This document shows positions 49,521-60,772 of a stretch of 64,000 bases of DNA, in pieces. Within the stretch, counting starts at the first letter, position 1; each line of letters starts with the position of its first letter. The notes beneath the pieces are model-generated. The model saw nothing but the letters and a program-made list of their open reading frames with translations. It did not search any database and was not told the origin of the DNA. The stretch is taken from contig NC_089177.1 in NCBI RefSeq assembly GCF_947507565.1, positions 2,168,648 through 2,232,647 of the forward strand. The letters are read 5' to 3'. A program made the position numbers and the translations under genes. Source of the stretch: Oscarella lobularis (lineage: Eukaryota > Porifera > Homoscleromorpha > Homosclerophorida > Oscarellidae).

Positions 49521-51250
49521 ATGAATTCGTTGCAGCCGGTCGCTTTTGCCTCTTTTGGCGACAATGCCTACGTATTGCACATAGATGCACCGGCGTAAGA
49601 TGTTTCAGTTGCATTATCGGGATCTTGACCCTTTGTTTTTTGGTGTTCTAGTGAAGACGACAGTTTAGCAGCAGCAGGTCTAATAACACCTGCCTCCTTA
49701 TTATTTTCTTTTGCTTCTACTTTGTTTAGGTTCTAACGGAGTTGTTCGAATATTTTCGCGACGCAATCTCGAAGTGAAATCAACGCTAAAAGGTTCCACA
49801 TAGATCTATTTTAATTGTTCACGGACATTGTCAGATTTAGCGTCAGGGCACCGAAAACGCATTACTGGCGTGCGTTTCCACCCGGAAAATCCTCAGCTAG
49901 TGTTCTCCTCCTCAGATGACGGTTGCATTGAGTAAGAAAAACACAACTAAAACCCGAACTTGATTTCATGGGGCGTTAGGTGCTGGGACCTCAGAGAGGC
50001 GTCTGTTAGCCGATTCTACAGTCTAAGATACCAACGTCAGGCAAAGATATATAATTTACTCTTCTTCTAGTTGTTTTCCTAGCTCGAGGTCGAAGATGCT
50101 TTTACGCCTTTGATTTGAACTGCAAGGGAAAGACCCTCGCAGCTGGAACCGATGCACAAGATGGAGATACTTACGTTTTGATATGGTTGTTAAATTCGAA
50201 CGAAAACATTCTCTCCGTCAATTGATTGTATGCTCCAAAAGGGACGTAAGACACTCGACGCCTCTTTATGGGTTTGAGGAAATTCACTCGGACGATATTA
50301 CGCAGGTATCTCCCCCTCCCCAATTTCATAAACGTTTTGTTCAATTTTTCTATATATACATTGTATATAGATCAAATTTCATCCCACGAGGAAGAATCAC
50401 TTGCTTACTGGGTCTACAGTAAGCTAAAGAATGTTTCCCCCGATATGCAAGCTTTATATACATAAGGATGGATTGATGTGTTTGCTTGACTTATCTGAAT
50501 CTGATAAGGAAGAGGCTCTCGTTAATGTCTTCAATTCAGAATCGTCTGTAGTAAGTTGTCGCTAACGCGCTGGTTATGCATTGATTTTGTTTTCAGAATC
50601 GAGCTGGTTTCTATGGCGCCGGTTGGGATTGCATCTATTGTCTTACGCACGTAGAATCTTTCAGTGCGTGGCATGCCTACGAGGTAAATAAGAGAGAAAT
50701 TCAAGTATAGAGAAAATTTATTTCTGGCAACTTAGGCGGATCGGTTAGCTCAATTGTCTTCATTTAGAGAAGACGTGCAGGTTCTATAGAGAGTGCCTCG
50801 CTTTATCAAGTTAGCCTTGCGTGCTTTTCTTCTAGAGTCAGCACGGAGAAAAGATTGACTATCTCGTGGATTGCTCATTTGATAGTCACAATGGGGAGTT
50901 GATGCTCCTAGCGGGCGACAAGCGGCAAGTTACTATAGCACTGGGACTACCGCTCTATTTACGTGTTTACATAAAACGCAGTGGTACGGCGTCTTTGTTT
51001 GGAATCGATGGAGATCAGATCGCCGCACTCGCATCATTGTCAGGCCACGCAGATGTTATTCGATGCCTCAAAATGAATCAAAGGGTACCGCATGCCTAAT
51101 TGAATAAGTAGCAAAAAAATATAGAACTGATAGTTCAATCCCTTTTACACGGGAGGCGAAGACGGTCGGATCTGCGCGTGGAAAATAGACGCGGGCGTCA
51201 AGTCCGAAGTAAGACGCAATCCTTTTATTTCTCCTCGTAGCGTACGTTGA
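49521..51250 (+). CDS. WDR89: WD-repeat protein 89
   Basis: The start MNSLQPVAFASFGDNAYVLH joins through short introns to AEDDSLAAAGSNGVVRIFSR, RKRITGVRFHPENPQLVFSS, SDDGCIDCWDLREASVS, CFYAFDLNCKGKTLAAGTDA and YSKSHSDDITQ. It continues with DGLMCLLDLSESDKEEALVN, CIYCLTHVESFSAWHAYEAD and the last exon GGEDGRICAWKIDAG. Order and phrases (FDLNC, AGT..DGD, HSDDITQ, EEALV..FNSESSV) match human WDR89, a beta-propeller protein of little-known function. The final exon begins near 51132, and the stop is 51248-51250. Confidence 0.88.
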
Positions 51251-51485
51251 AATCGTTTAGAAGAGAAAACGAAGGGGTAGAGACAACGTATAAATTTCAA
51301 AGCACGCTCCACGTATGTTATAATATAAGACCGAGTCGCGTACGTCGTCGTATACGTCCCCGCCGCAGTACGCGTTTGCAACTCTTTTACATGTTTCACG
51401 TCCAAAGATGCGCATTCATAATACGTATACGTGCCCGCGGCGCGCAGGAGAAGACCATCCAGAGGGATCGAGGAGGAAGGATTCT

Positions 51486-52660
51486 ATGGGAAATGCGGAA
51501 AGCGACGTCCCGACGCCGGTGGAGCGAAAGCGTCGTTCCACGTCGGACTCCGCCGAGTCGACGCTAGCGCTCTGTTGCTCTCGCGCGCTGACCGACGTCG
51601 GTAGCGGCTCGCGAGCGCCCGTACGATCCGTCGCTCCGCGCGCGCGTACCCACGCCGTCGGCGCTCACTTCTCCCATCGAGTCACGAGTAAGTACGACAT
51701 CAAGGCTCTCATCGGTCGCGGCTCCTTCTCGACCGTCGTTCGAGCGGAGAACAAGACGACGCGCGAACCGCGCGCGATTAAAATCGTCGACATACGCGAG
51801 GACAGTTTCGACTGCATAAAGACGGAACTGACGATACTACGGCAGGTCCGTCATCCGCACGTCATCGTTCTGTACGAGGCGTTCGTCACGAACAAGTGCG
51901 TCTACATGGTCATGGAGTTGGCGACGGGCGGCGAGCTGTTCGATCGGGTTCTAGCTCAAGGCGGTCGCTATCCCGAACGCGAAGCCGGTCAAGTGACGGG
52001 GATGATTGTCGACGGGGTTCGATATCTGCACTCGATCGGTATCACGCATCGGGACTTGAAGCCGGAGAATATATTGTACTATCACCCGGGACGCGATTCG
52101 CGCGTCGTCATCACCGACTTCGGTTTGTCTCACGTCGTCGGTTCGAAGGAATCGTCGGAATCGTCCGAGGACGGGATGAGGACGACGTGCGGCACGCCCG
52201 AGTATATAGCACCCGAGATTATTCTGCGGCAAGCCTATTCGCGTGCCGTCGACATGTGGGCTGTCGGAGTCATTGTCTATGTGCTCTTGAGTGGGCTCAT
52301 GCCGTTCAAGGACGATGGAAATAGGAAAAATTTGTATCGAAGAATAATTAAGGCTGATTTCAACTACGATGCCCAAGTATGTACAGTAGTAAAACCTGTC
52401 TATACTGATATATCTATGTTTAGCCTTGGCGAGGAGTCTCTGGTACGGCTAAAGATTTCGTTGATCGACTTTTAACTCTCGAGCCTCTGACGAGAATGAC
52501 GGCAGAGGAAAGTATGAGTCATCGATGGATCATTGCGTTGCAAAAAACAGCACTAGCGCCGCTGCCGTCACCTATCAATAAAGACATTTTGTCCGGAAAA
52601 GCTAAAACTCGTAAGCCAGTAAAAAACAAAAAGAGAACCTCGTCTAGAGGAAGTCCCTGA
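51486..52660 (+). CDS. PSKH1: PSKH1-type CaMK-family serine/threonine kinase
   Basis: The start at 51486 (MGNAESDV) is preferred over an upstream in-frame ATG at 51408 because it places Gly2 for N-myristoylation, as in human PSKH1 (MGCGTS). The kinase domain starts KYDIKALIGRGSFSTVVRAE, nearly identical to human PSKH1 KYDIKALIGRGSFSRVVRVE. Catalytic motifs present are AIKIVD (VAIK Lys), HRDLKPEN, DFGLS, CGTPEYIAPE and VDMWAVGVIVYVLLSG. One intron (about 52378-52422) separates DAQ from PWRGVSGTAKDFVDRLLTLE. A basic C-terminus of about 50 residues follows. PSKH1 is Golgi/membrane-associated and implicated in trafficking. All catalytic residues are present. Confidence 0.93.
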
Positions 52661-52847
52661 AACTGGGGGCCGATTGTCAACTAGCAATGATAAAGGAACA
52701 GCCTTGTTGTACCTAAATGACACCTGCTATACAAAGAAACAACGCAAAGGACCTCTTTCTCTACAGTATATTTATTTCCACAGAACGAATACATAAGGAC
52801 ACCAATATACAGAGAAACAAAAAGGAATGCAAGAGAATAAATCAACG

Positions 52848-53688
52848 TCAACCGACGACCAAGACATTATCCTCCGGAAAACTATGGTCAGGAACGGGCA
52901 AATTGAGCGGCGCCGGACCCTTTCGAATGCGCCCGGACGCATCATAATGGGAACCGTGGCACGGGCAAAAATATCCGCCAAAGTCGCCCTGATGTGATAG
53001 GGGAACGCAACCTAGATGCGTGCACACGCCCAACAAAATCAACCACTCCGGCCTTTGAACGCGCGCCTCGTCGTGCTGCGGATCGCGTAGCGTATTGATA
53101 TCGATGCTGCGTTCGCGCGCGATTTCGTTCTCGGTGCGATGACGTACGAATACGGGCTTGCCGCGCCACTTAATCGTGACTGCTTTACCGGCGACGATAT
53201 TCGATATGTCGACTTCGACTTTGGAGAGCGCTTTCACGTCGGCCGACGCGCCCATCGTCGAGAGAAAGTCGACGACGACGTTCTTCGCGACGTAGGCGGC
53301 CGCCGCGCCGCCCGCCGCTGCCATTGTGTACGTGAACGCGCGTCGACTTACGTCGCCCGTCGCGAGAGCCGTTTTGTCTTTCGTGCTGTCGCGACGATAC
53401 TCGGAGAAGTCGGGAACGCGCACGTCCGTGTGACCGCACCGAATTTGAGCCGTTCCTAGTCGACATTTACTTGCGTACGCCTTGCGATTATGTGGGCTTA
53501 CGTAAGAGCGACAACGTTGCTCTTGGAGTTTTCGAGAAGGGTACGATTTGACAACGTACCCCCGATTGGGGCCCCTCCGACGCGATTTCGGTCGTCGCCG
53601 GCATCGAACGCACTACCGTCGAGCGCCATATCGACGTCGAACGCAATAGATGGCCAAAACCGGGTGAAACGACTCGCGGTGAAAGCAT
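52848..53688 (-). CDS. UQCRFS1: Ubiquinol-cytochrome c reductase Rieske subunit
   Basis: Complex III iron-sulfur protein. Exon 1 starts MLSPRVVSPGFGHLLRSTSI, an Arg/Ser-rich mitochondrial presequence, and ends TLSLL. A 46-base phase-1 intron (about 53453-53498) joins it to RTAQIRCGHTDVRVPDFSEY. The membrane helix is AAAGGAAAAYVAKNVVVDFL. The [2Fe-2S] ligands lie in CTHLGC and CPCHGSHYD, followed by the Pro loop GPAPLNLPVP; the protein ends NVLVVG. Total length is about 250 residues. All ligand residues are intact. It lies convergent with PSKH1. Confidence 0.95.
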
Positions 53689-54066
53689 CGCGTTGTGATG
53701 AAGGGCTGGAGTGTGCGCAGCAGGCCTGTGACGTCAATACAAGGACAGACATAGATACTACTCTCTGTCCAGCCTGAGTTGGCCGATCAGAAAGTGCTAA
53801 TAAAATCTCTATCCTTAGGCGTACACGCGCCGTTCTTACCTTGTTCGAAAGCGCAGAACGATGGGAATTGTTGTAGAATATTTTCGCGTTGATATCTACA
53901 AGTTTTAGGGGTGCTGCAATATGTTACACGCCCCCTCATTATCATCATCCGGCGGCCAACTCAGGCTGGACAGAGAGTAGTATATCTATGGTACAGACAA
54001 CACAAGGCTGGGTACAGATCAAGGCGCAAAACAAAAACACAGCACAGACAATGTTTCTGAGTTTGG
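53689..54066. other. Intergenic spacer
   Basis: This holds the 5' flank of UQCRFS1 and the 3' flank of the first NC1 copy. No gene or clear element was seen. Confidence 0.5.
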
Positions 54067-54794
54067 CTATTTGTAGCAGACTCTGCATCGGCTTATTGTT
54101 CCATATCTGTCGTAGCCGTGTCTTGCACGCTCGTCAAAGTATCTTGTGGATAGCCAATAGGACTTTTCATAGGGCGTTTTATGACCACAATAGCTGTTGT
54201 AGCATTCCAAGAAGGGAGCGGATTCATGATAACGCAAGCATGATCCGCTTTTGCCAAGATCAACGGCACTTCCCACTGTATCATGGAATGAAAACTGAAT
54301 AGAAGAGATAAAGAAATAGTATGTGAGTGGATTTTGATTGATTTCTGCTAACCTGAACGTAACTGTATCCAGACCAAGCACTTCTCCATCCACTTGGACA
54401 TGACGGATAGGACGTTGACTGGCTATGAACAACAATATGAGTATAGGGTCCCTCACAGACGGCGCAACGACTCGGATGCTTGTTGTCTCGCCCCCATAGC
54501 CATGCGCTAAAATCGCGTGATTGGTAATGATCACAAGTGCTAGCTGGATCCGTAGCATTTTGCTGCTGTATTAGGATAGAAGTTCTTGAGACATGATCCA
54601 GGGCTAGAAAGATCTTGTCCGTTTCCGCTTCCGTCAACTGGAGCGTTTCCTCCATAACTGTAACCAGTCCATAGCTGGCTGTAGCCATTAGGACACGAGG
54701 GAGTGTATCTTGATTGGCTGTGTCGCACAATGATTCCAGTGTAACCGTTTGTCAGTGTGCAGACACCGAAGACGAGAAGAATTGCAATGAACAT
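54067..54794 (-). pseudogene. NC1-only (collagen IV C4-like) gene, copy 1, frameshifted
   Basis: The signal peptide MFIAILLVFGVCTLTNGYTG leads straight into a collagen IV NC1 (C4) half-repeat: RHSQSRYTPSCPNGYSQLWT, SSPGSCLKNFYP. At about 54538-54545 four extra bases (TAGC duplicating AGC) relative to copy 3 create an in-frame stop. After the lesion the frame resumes as TCDHYQSRDFSAWLWGRDNK and [20 protein letters not shown]. An intron (about 54292-54351) leads to the second half-repeat, FSFHDTVGSAVDLGKSGSCL ... ISRCRVCYK. The rest is intact, so the loss is recent, allelic or an assembly error. No Gly-X-Y triple helix lies between signal peptide and NC1. In collagen IV, NC1 drives trimerisation; here it is secreted alone. 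Confidence 0.7.
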
Positions 54795-55580
54795 GGTGAA
54801 AAGCGACTTGGCGAGAGTATTTGAAAGATAGCAGATTTCGAAGAGGCTGCCGATGAACGACTGAGTTGATTGACTGCATGTGGCTCTCAGCTCTACTTAT
54901 ATTCTTTCTGGATGCGGCAATTCCGTCTTTTATTGCCTGTTGGTAAAAAACGGCGCCAGCTGCCAGTGGCGTGAGGGTGTTGACAGTTGCTTGAGTCGGG
55001 GATTTACCTAGGGCGTTTCTCATTATTTTTTTCTGAAGAGCTAACATGCTCAGCAACTTGAAGAGTAACTGAGTTAGAGGTAGAATTTGAAGCCGCTTTG
55101 AATTCTTTACTCAGTGGTCTGGCAAAAATGGTTCGGATTGACAATTCTCCTCATTCGTAGCGCTTTTTCCGCATTGCATTTAAACGCGGTAATTACGTCA
55201 TTAAACAATAACAATTTACAATAACAATTTACATCTTACCTGGGCGTTTCTCAAGACCTCGTGCACTACTCCGTAACTTGAAGTGAAAGGCAGAATTCGA
55301 CCGCCGGCCGCTTCCTGTCAGCAAGTCAGTGGTGGTGTACAATTCTCCGCATTTTTGGGAGCTTTTTGTATTTTACTCTTTAGACGCGGCATTTCAAGCA
55401 ATTGTCGACACCGACACGCCGCCGGCTAGTGTCGTTCTTTGCCAACTAATTAGCGCGAAGGCTTGCATGCATACCTATGCCACTACCTATATGCCTGCCT
55501 ATGCACAAGCCACCAGGTCACGCGCGCAGGGCCTGGCTTGATGCACCGGTATAACCGGTATCCCCGGTATCTACGTATCT
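54795..55580. other. 5' flank of NC1 copy 1, duplicated with copy 3 flank
   Basis: The first 150 bases upstream of the start are about 90% identical to the region upstream of copy 3 (58902-59050). Positions 55318-55445 match 59127-59250. The block is therefore part of the segmental duplication and probably carries the NC1 gene promoter. No coding sequence is supported. Confidence 0.7.
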
Positions 55581-55727
55581 AGGCAGATGCGCAGCTTCCC
55601 ATATCGCTTACCGTACGCAGCGGCACTAAAATGCGCTATTTACATAGTGTGACGTCATAAATTTCACGTTGCTACACATGCACGTATCCTTCGAGTTCTA
55701 TAAAGTAGTTACATTCCGTGCACGATG

Positions 55728-55778
55728 TCCAGGCCCTCTCTCCCCCGGATGTTACCGATGGGGGAGAGAGGGTCTGGA
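55728..55778. repeat. 19-bp inverted repeat in a copy-specific insertion
   Basis: Arms 55728-55746 and 55760-55778 are reverse complements with one mismatch in 19; the loop is 13 bases. The hairpin sits in roughly 140 bases (about 55726-55868) that are absent from the paralogous position near 61100. It thus looks inserted into one duplicate, or deleted from the other. Confidence 0.8.
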
Positions 55779-56334
55779 ACCGAGGCTACGTGATAAACTC
55801 TCCGATCCTTTTTACTTCGTCCACGACAGCAGTGGTGTGATACAAAGTCTACCCTAAAGGCACGGACGCAGATGGCTGATCTTGTAGTAAGAAGTACAGC
55901 ACTTGAATGTACGGCTCAGGTTTAGCGCCTAGCGCTGTACACGTGAATAATGGTCAACACTTTGTGATCAAATGTTTAGTGTAGTCAATATTGTTAAAAT
56001 TGGGCGCCCAAGTCGCATGCGCAAACAGGGCGGCCAAACCAGAGACAAACCATATCTATGGCCAAACCATATATATGGCCAAACAGGGCAAAGGAAGGCA
56101 AAGAAAAGAAACGATGCTAACGCACGCGAGTCAGGTGAGCGATCTTCGACGAAAAGGTAGACAGTACAGAATCTCGCTATTCTCTGTCGTTCTTTTTTGT
56201 ATGATCGAACGCGAGTAGCATTAAGGAAATAGAAAGATGTTGTCATGTGTGGGGACCCTAAGAAGAACGCGTGGCTAAACCGTTTAGATAACGACCGTTT
56301 CCTAGGCGGTCTTTAGTAGACAGAGTGTTGGAAT

Positions 56335-57000
56335 GAATGCTTTTCCGCTTTTTCTTCTGCTGCCGCCGAGCCAGAACCTTTCGGGTCGACGGGAATGGAA
56401 GGCGAGCTCGATTACGAGGAGGAAATAGACGATGGCGGTAAATCGCCGCCACCGCCAATTGAGAATGCGGAAGAAGAAGAAAAAGAAAAAGACGAAAAAA
56501 TGGGCGCGGCGGAAGAGGACGAATGCGATGGAGAAGTGAAATCGGACTTGGAAGACGGAGAATTAGAAGATGACGTCAGACTTTTTTTTGAGTAAGAAAC
56601 TTCTACACTGCTAAATGTATTTCTAGGAGGATTTGGAAGGTGAAGAGGATAAGGCGGACGATAATGTTCCAGCAAAGAAAATGATAAAAACGTATAAGAG
56701 CGGAGGATGAGGTAAGACTGAGAAGTGTCATTGAATTCATCTGTGACGTCTTCTATCTCTGGTCTTCTTTCAGAAGGCCATCATCCCTATCTTCAGTCAG
56801 GTGATGCAGTAGATCCTTTGCTCTTTTGTTTCTTATATTTTTTCACTTATAGGACTCATCCGTACGCTATAATGTCTCGGGCTCCACCGCCGCCACATTG
56901 GGTTTCAGACATGCATCCTTATCCTCCTGGTCCTGGATATCATGGGTCTGTGAAAAGGAAATCGGCTTGGGAAAGAGAAATGAAAATGTCAAGGTAATCA
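56335..57000 (+). pseudogene. Truncated, mutated copy of the ZC3H18-like gene
   Basis: This copies the first three exons of the gene at 61527. The exon 1 start differs by an insertion that throws the ATG out of frame. The correct frame survives from GELDYEEEIDDGGKSPPPP onward. At 56708-56710 a TGA replaces the CGA of the intact copy (SGGRG becomes SGG-stop). The exon 3 equivalent (APPPPHWVSDMHPYPPGPGY) follows, and similarity then ends near 57060. Homology stops before the SR/RD-rich exons. It is a non-processed pseudogene, since introns are retained, made by segmental duplication. Confidence 0.88.
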
Positions 57001-57569
57001 ATGTTATTGGTATCACCAGAAAAAGATTAGATGGCAGTAAGTTCTTATACAATAAAGACGGACGCTTTTGCTCCTTTCTATTTGTTTGACCCAAACCCCT
57101 ATAACCCTAATAAACAGACAGACATTCATGCGCTTGCATATAGGGTACCAGAATTAGAAAAAACCTCAAAGCTTTGAGGCCAGCTACTAGAACTTGTAGT
57201 ACTGGTCATGTATAGTACCGGTCAATATACATGACCGGCTAGCACGGCACCGTAACTTCTTCATCCAGATTCGTTTATTTCATACACTTAGTACTCCACA
57301 GCAAAAGGAAAAAAACACAAAACACTACTAAAGCGGTTTCTTACATAGTCTCGGTAGTCAGACCCTAAGCGCTTACCTCGATCGCACTCCTACGTAGTAC
57401 GTCGTGTAATGAAATACTTGTGTCGCCCATATTGCATAACTACGCCTAACAGACTAGTAGCTATTTGTAGTATCCATACTGTGTGGTGATTTCTACCTGT
57501 AACAACGACGGTCGTTCTCTTACAGAGTTTTAGATCTTGAATGGCGTGGAGCACGCGTCGTAGCGCTGC
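57001..57569. other. Intergenic, with a short palindromic hairpin
   Basis: Duplicate similarity fades out at about 57060. An 11-base perfect inverted repeat (57204-57214 / 57226-57236) can form a hairpin. No gene is supported. Confidence 0.55.
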
Positions 57570-58090
57570 TCATTTGTAGCAGACTTTGCATCGGCTTATT
57601 GTTCCAAGTCTGCTGTAGCCATGTCTTGGAGCCTCGTCAAAGTATCTTGTGGATAGCCAGTAGGACTTGTCATCGCCTGTTACTATACTACAATGGTTGT
57701 TGTAGCATTCCAAAAAGGGGATAGATTCATGGTAACGCAGGCACGATCCGCTTTTGCCAAGATCAACGGAAGATCCCACTGAGGGATGAGGTGAAAACTA
57801 AATAGAAGAGAAAAAAGAAATAGTACTACATAGTATACTACATATACTATGTATGGAATATGGGCGAATTTTGATTTGTGCTGACCTCAACGAAACTGTA
57901 TCCAGACCAAGCACTTCTCCATCCACTTGGACATGACGGATACGTTGGTGACTGGCTATGAACAACAATGTGGGATATGGTCCCTCACAGACGGTACAAC
58001 GACTCAGATGCTTGTTGTCTCGTGCCCATAGCCATGCGCTATGATCGTCGTAATGGTAATGATCACAACTGCTGGGACCCGTTCAACTGA
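57570..58090 (-). pseudogene. Truncated NC1-only gene, copy 2
   Basis: Only the 3' two-thirds of an NC1 gene remains. It begins inside the first half-repeat ([31 protein letters not shown]), loses one base near 57980 so that the frame shifts, and then has an intact final exon (VGSSVDLGKSGSCLRYHESI ... ISRCKVCYK). The signal peptide and first 80 residues are missing. It lies between the ZC3H18 pseudogene and intact NC1 copy 3, which suggests unequal crossing-over in a tandem array. Confidence 0.85.
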
Positions 58091-58174
58091 CAAATAATCT
58101 CGCTTTATTTGTATAGAAGAATGATCAAACAGATAAAAGCAAAACAGACAGACGAAGCTTCGGGACTAAAGGAG

Positions 58175-58901
58175 TTATTTGTAGCAGACTCTGCATCGGC
58201 TTATTGTTCCATATCTGTTGGAGCTGTGTCTTGGACCCTCGTCAAAGTATCTTGTGGATAGCCAGTAGGACTTGTCATCGCCCGTTATTCGATAGCAATT
58301 GCTGCTGCGACATTCCAAGAAGGGATTAGATTCGTGGTAACGCAGGCAAGATCCGCTTTTGCCAAGATCAACGGCACCTCCTGCTGTGGAATGACGTGAA
58401 AACTGAAAAGAACAGAAAAAAGAAAATAGTATACGTATGGAATTTTGATTGATTTGTGCTAACCTCAACGAAACTGTATCCAGACCAAGCACTTCTCCAT
58501 TCACTTGGACATGACGGATAGGACGTTGACTGGCTATGAACAGTAATATGAGTATACGGGCCCTCACAGACGGCACAACGACTTGGATGCTTGTTGTCTC
58601 GTCCCCATAGCCATGCGCTATAATCGCCTCTGTGCCAGTGATCACAAGTGTTGGATCCATAACATAATGCTGCTGCATTAGGATAGAAGTTCTTGAGACA
58701 TGATCCAGGGCTGGAAAGGTCTTGTCCGTTTCCATTTCCTGCATTTGGAACGTTTCCTCCATAACTGTAACCAGTCCATAGCTGGGTGTAGCCGTAAGGA
58801 CACGAGGGAGCGTGTCTCGATTGGCTGTGACGCACAATGATTCCAGTGTAGCCGTTTGTTAGTGTGCAGACACCTACGATGAGAAGAATTGCAATGAACA
58901 T
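58175..58901 (-). CDS. NC1-only secreted protein, copy 3 (intact)
   Basis: Two exons encode about 220 residues. Exon 1 is a signal peptide (MFIAILLIVGVCTLTNGYTG) then the first C4 half-repeat: IVRHSQSRHAPSCPYGYTQL, GQDLSSPGSCLKNFYP, DYSAWLWGRDNKHPSRCAVC. The second half-repeat starts HSQSTSYPSCPSEWRSAWSG. After an intron (58402-58464 or close) it continues AVDLGKSGSCLRYHESNPFL and SYWLSTRYFDEGPRHSSNRY, GTISRCRVCYK. Cysteine spacing, HSQ, CP.GW..LW.GYS, PGSCL and SRC.VC match both halves of the collagen IV NC1 domain. The Met and Lys positions used for the sulfilimine cross-link have no clear counterparts. No Gly-X-Y repeats precede it. Sponge spongin-type short-chain collagens have related C-termini (known), so this may be a collagen-free derivative (inference). 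Confidence 0.85.
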
Positions 58902-59650
58902 AGTGAAGAGCGACTTGGCGAGAGTATTTGAAAGATAGCAGATTTCGAAGAGGCCGCCGATGAACGACTGAGGTTGATTGACTGTGGCTTTGCCCAGCTC
59001 TACTTATATTCTTTCTTAGATGTGACAATTCCGCTTTCTATTGCTTTGGTGGCAAAAAACGGCACCAGCCGGCGTGTGACGGTGTCGACAATTGCTTGAG
59101 TCACGGTGCGGGGGATTTACCTGGGGCAGCAAGTCAGTGGCGTACAATTCTCCGCATTTTTGGGGTGCTTTTTCCGTATTGTCGACAATTTAGACGCGGC
59201 ATATTTCAAGCAATTGTTGACACCATCACTCCGCGTTTCGTTCTTTGCCAAAATGGTAATAGAAAACGGAATCCGAAAAGAATTGAGTAACGGTGCGGAG
59301 GGCCGAGGGGGGGCGTGCAACTTGAAATCAAAAGCAGAATTCGAAGGGCCCCGAAGGCGTTTTCAAAGACAAAGTAAGAAAACGCGATAGGGGAGGGTAA
59401 ACATTATGTTTCCCCTGGATTAAGATTCTCAAAAATCTTTGCCAAGAGCTAAATAGCCTTGACCGTCATAGCTTTCGCCCCGCCCATTTCCGATCCCTAG
59501 CAGTTCGCGGCGAAACGTGATTTAGCGATCGAGTACAGTGCAAGACTGCAATGAGAAACCAAGACAGAGAAAACGCTACCGTAAAACATACGCTAATATG
59601 CAGCTAGTACTGCTAGGTAAAAACAGTCACTGCATGCAATGTATTTCGGC
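58902..59650. other. 5' flank of NC1 copy 3 and spacer
   Basis: This is the paralogous equivalent of 54795-55445. It probably carries the promoter of NC1 copy 3. No gene is supported here; short ORFs show no motifs. Confidence 0.6.
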
Positions 59651-60772
59651 TCACCCGGCTTTCAACATGCTTACAGTTGGCATACTATAGTTGAATAGCA
59701 GGTAGTCGAGCTTGTATAAGTCTAGCAGTTTGCCTAGTACCTCCGCACTCAAGCTCCTAAAGCTCTCTCTAAATTTCGGCCTCGATGAAAACGCCGGATT
59801 TTTGTGGGGTACTCGTAGGTCCGTAGGCGCCCCAATAGCATTCAATATATACTTGGTATCTTCATCAAGCGTATCGGTCGACGCATAAAAATCGTAGTGC
59901 ACGACACATGGCTCGCACAAAGTTGAAGCTGGCCGCCAATGAACGTTTTCGCTAGAGGGACGCGCAGCATACTTTGCAACGTAGGAAGCGAACTCGTCGA
60001 ATCGTACCCCTCGGCCAGTCTCGATCTTCTGCTCGCTCAGACCACCTCGTTCACGCAGTATTTGCTCTCCTATAGTCCGAAAAATTCCTGGTACAGCTGT
60101 AACGAATTTACTCGTATAGGCCGACATTAGTCGATCGAGCGGCTCCCTGTGCACCATGACCTTCGTATAGGTGCGTAGTTTTTCATCCAGCTGAGTCGAA
60201 TTATCAGATTTTGCCAGTGTAGTGTACTTTTCCCTAATGTGTACCTTGTACTGCCCAATACTCTCAAGATTGGGAGCTTTACCGGTCAGTACTAAAATGA
60301 GCGATTTCCACGACGTACAGCCCGCTTTTTGTACTTCACAGTAGATCAGTTTATGCTTGTCGTCAACAATCATTTGACGGCGAATAGACGGCTTAGGAAA
60401 TTTGCGTTGAAGTTGCGTTTCCGACCGAAACCGTTTGCATGCGTTTTCAACCCATTTTTTTCTTTCGCGAAAGCGACGTCCGACTCGATTCGCCGATACG
60501 GAGAGATCCTCAAGCTCAATAGTCGTTGTCCCGGCGTCGCTAATTACTACCGGTACGAGAGATTTCGTCACTGCGGCGACCGTTTGATAGGCAGCAGTAG
60601 CAGGTTTAGAGATGCGGCGAGGGAGGCCATCTCGAAAATGATACGTGAACTTGAAGAAGTAAAGAAGTGCTAGCGTTGTTAGAAGAGCAGCGACTACAAG
60701 TAGGCCTAGTCAGTGTTCAGTTACCTTATATATAGCATTTAGTAAAGGGAGCTTACGGTAAGCGATCCGCAT
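59651..60772 (-). CDS. Carbohydrate sulfotransferase, HNK-1 family (CHST8-14-like)
   Basis: The start at 60772 (MRIAY) is joined by a phase-1 intron to RLLVVAALLTTLALLYFFKF, a signal anchor giving type II Golgi topology. The luminal domain has the 5'-phosphosulfate loop CEVQKAGCTSWKSL and the 3'-phosphate motif VHREPLDRLMSAYTSKF, the two PAPS-binding elements of this family. FDEFASYV, HWRPASTLCEPCVVHYDFYA and a C-terminal YKLDYLLFNYS complete the typical HNK-1/chondroitin sulfotransferase pattern. Length is about 340 residues, normal for the family. Acceptor specificity cannot be read from sequence. It sits inside the segmentally duplicated interval, but only one copy is present. Confidence 0.88.

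Noticed and set aside
50730-50785. tRNA-like stretch (GGTTAGCTCAATTG resembles an A box)
   Set aside because: It translates in frame as ADRLAQLSSFREDV, a conserved part of WDR89, and no acceptor stem or anticodon arm could be paired.
54281-54730. 149-codon minus-strand ORF overlapping NC1 copy 1
   Set aside because: It is a different frame of the NC1 exon; the NC1 cysteine pattern lies in the other frame.
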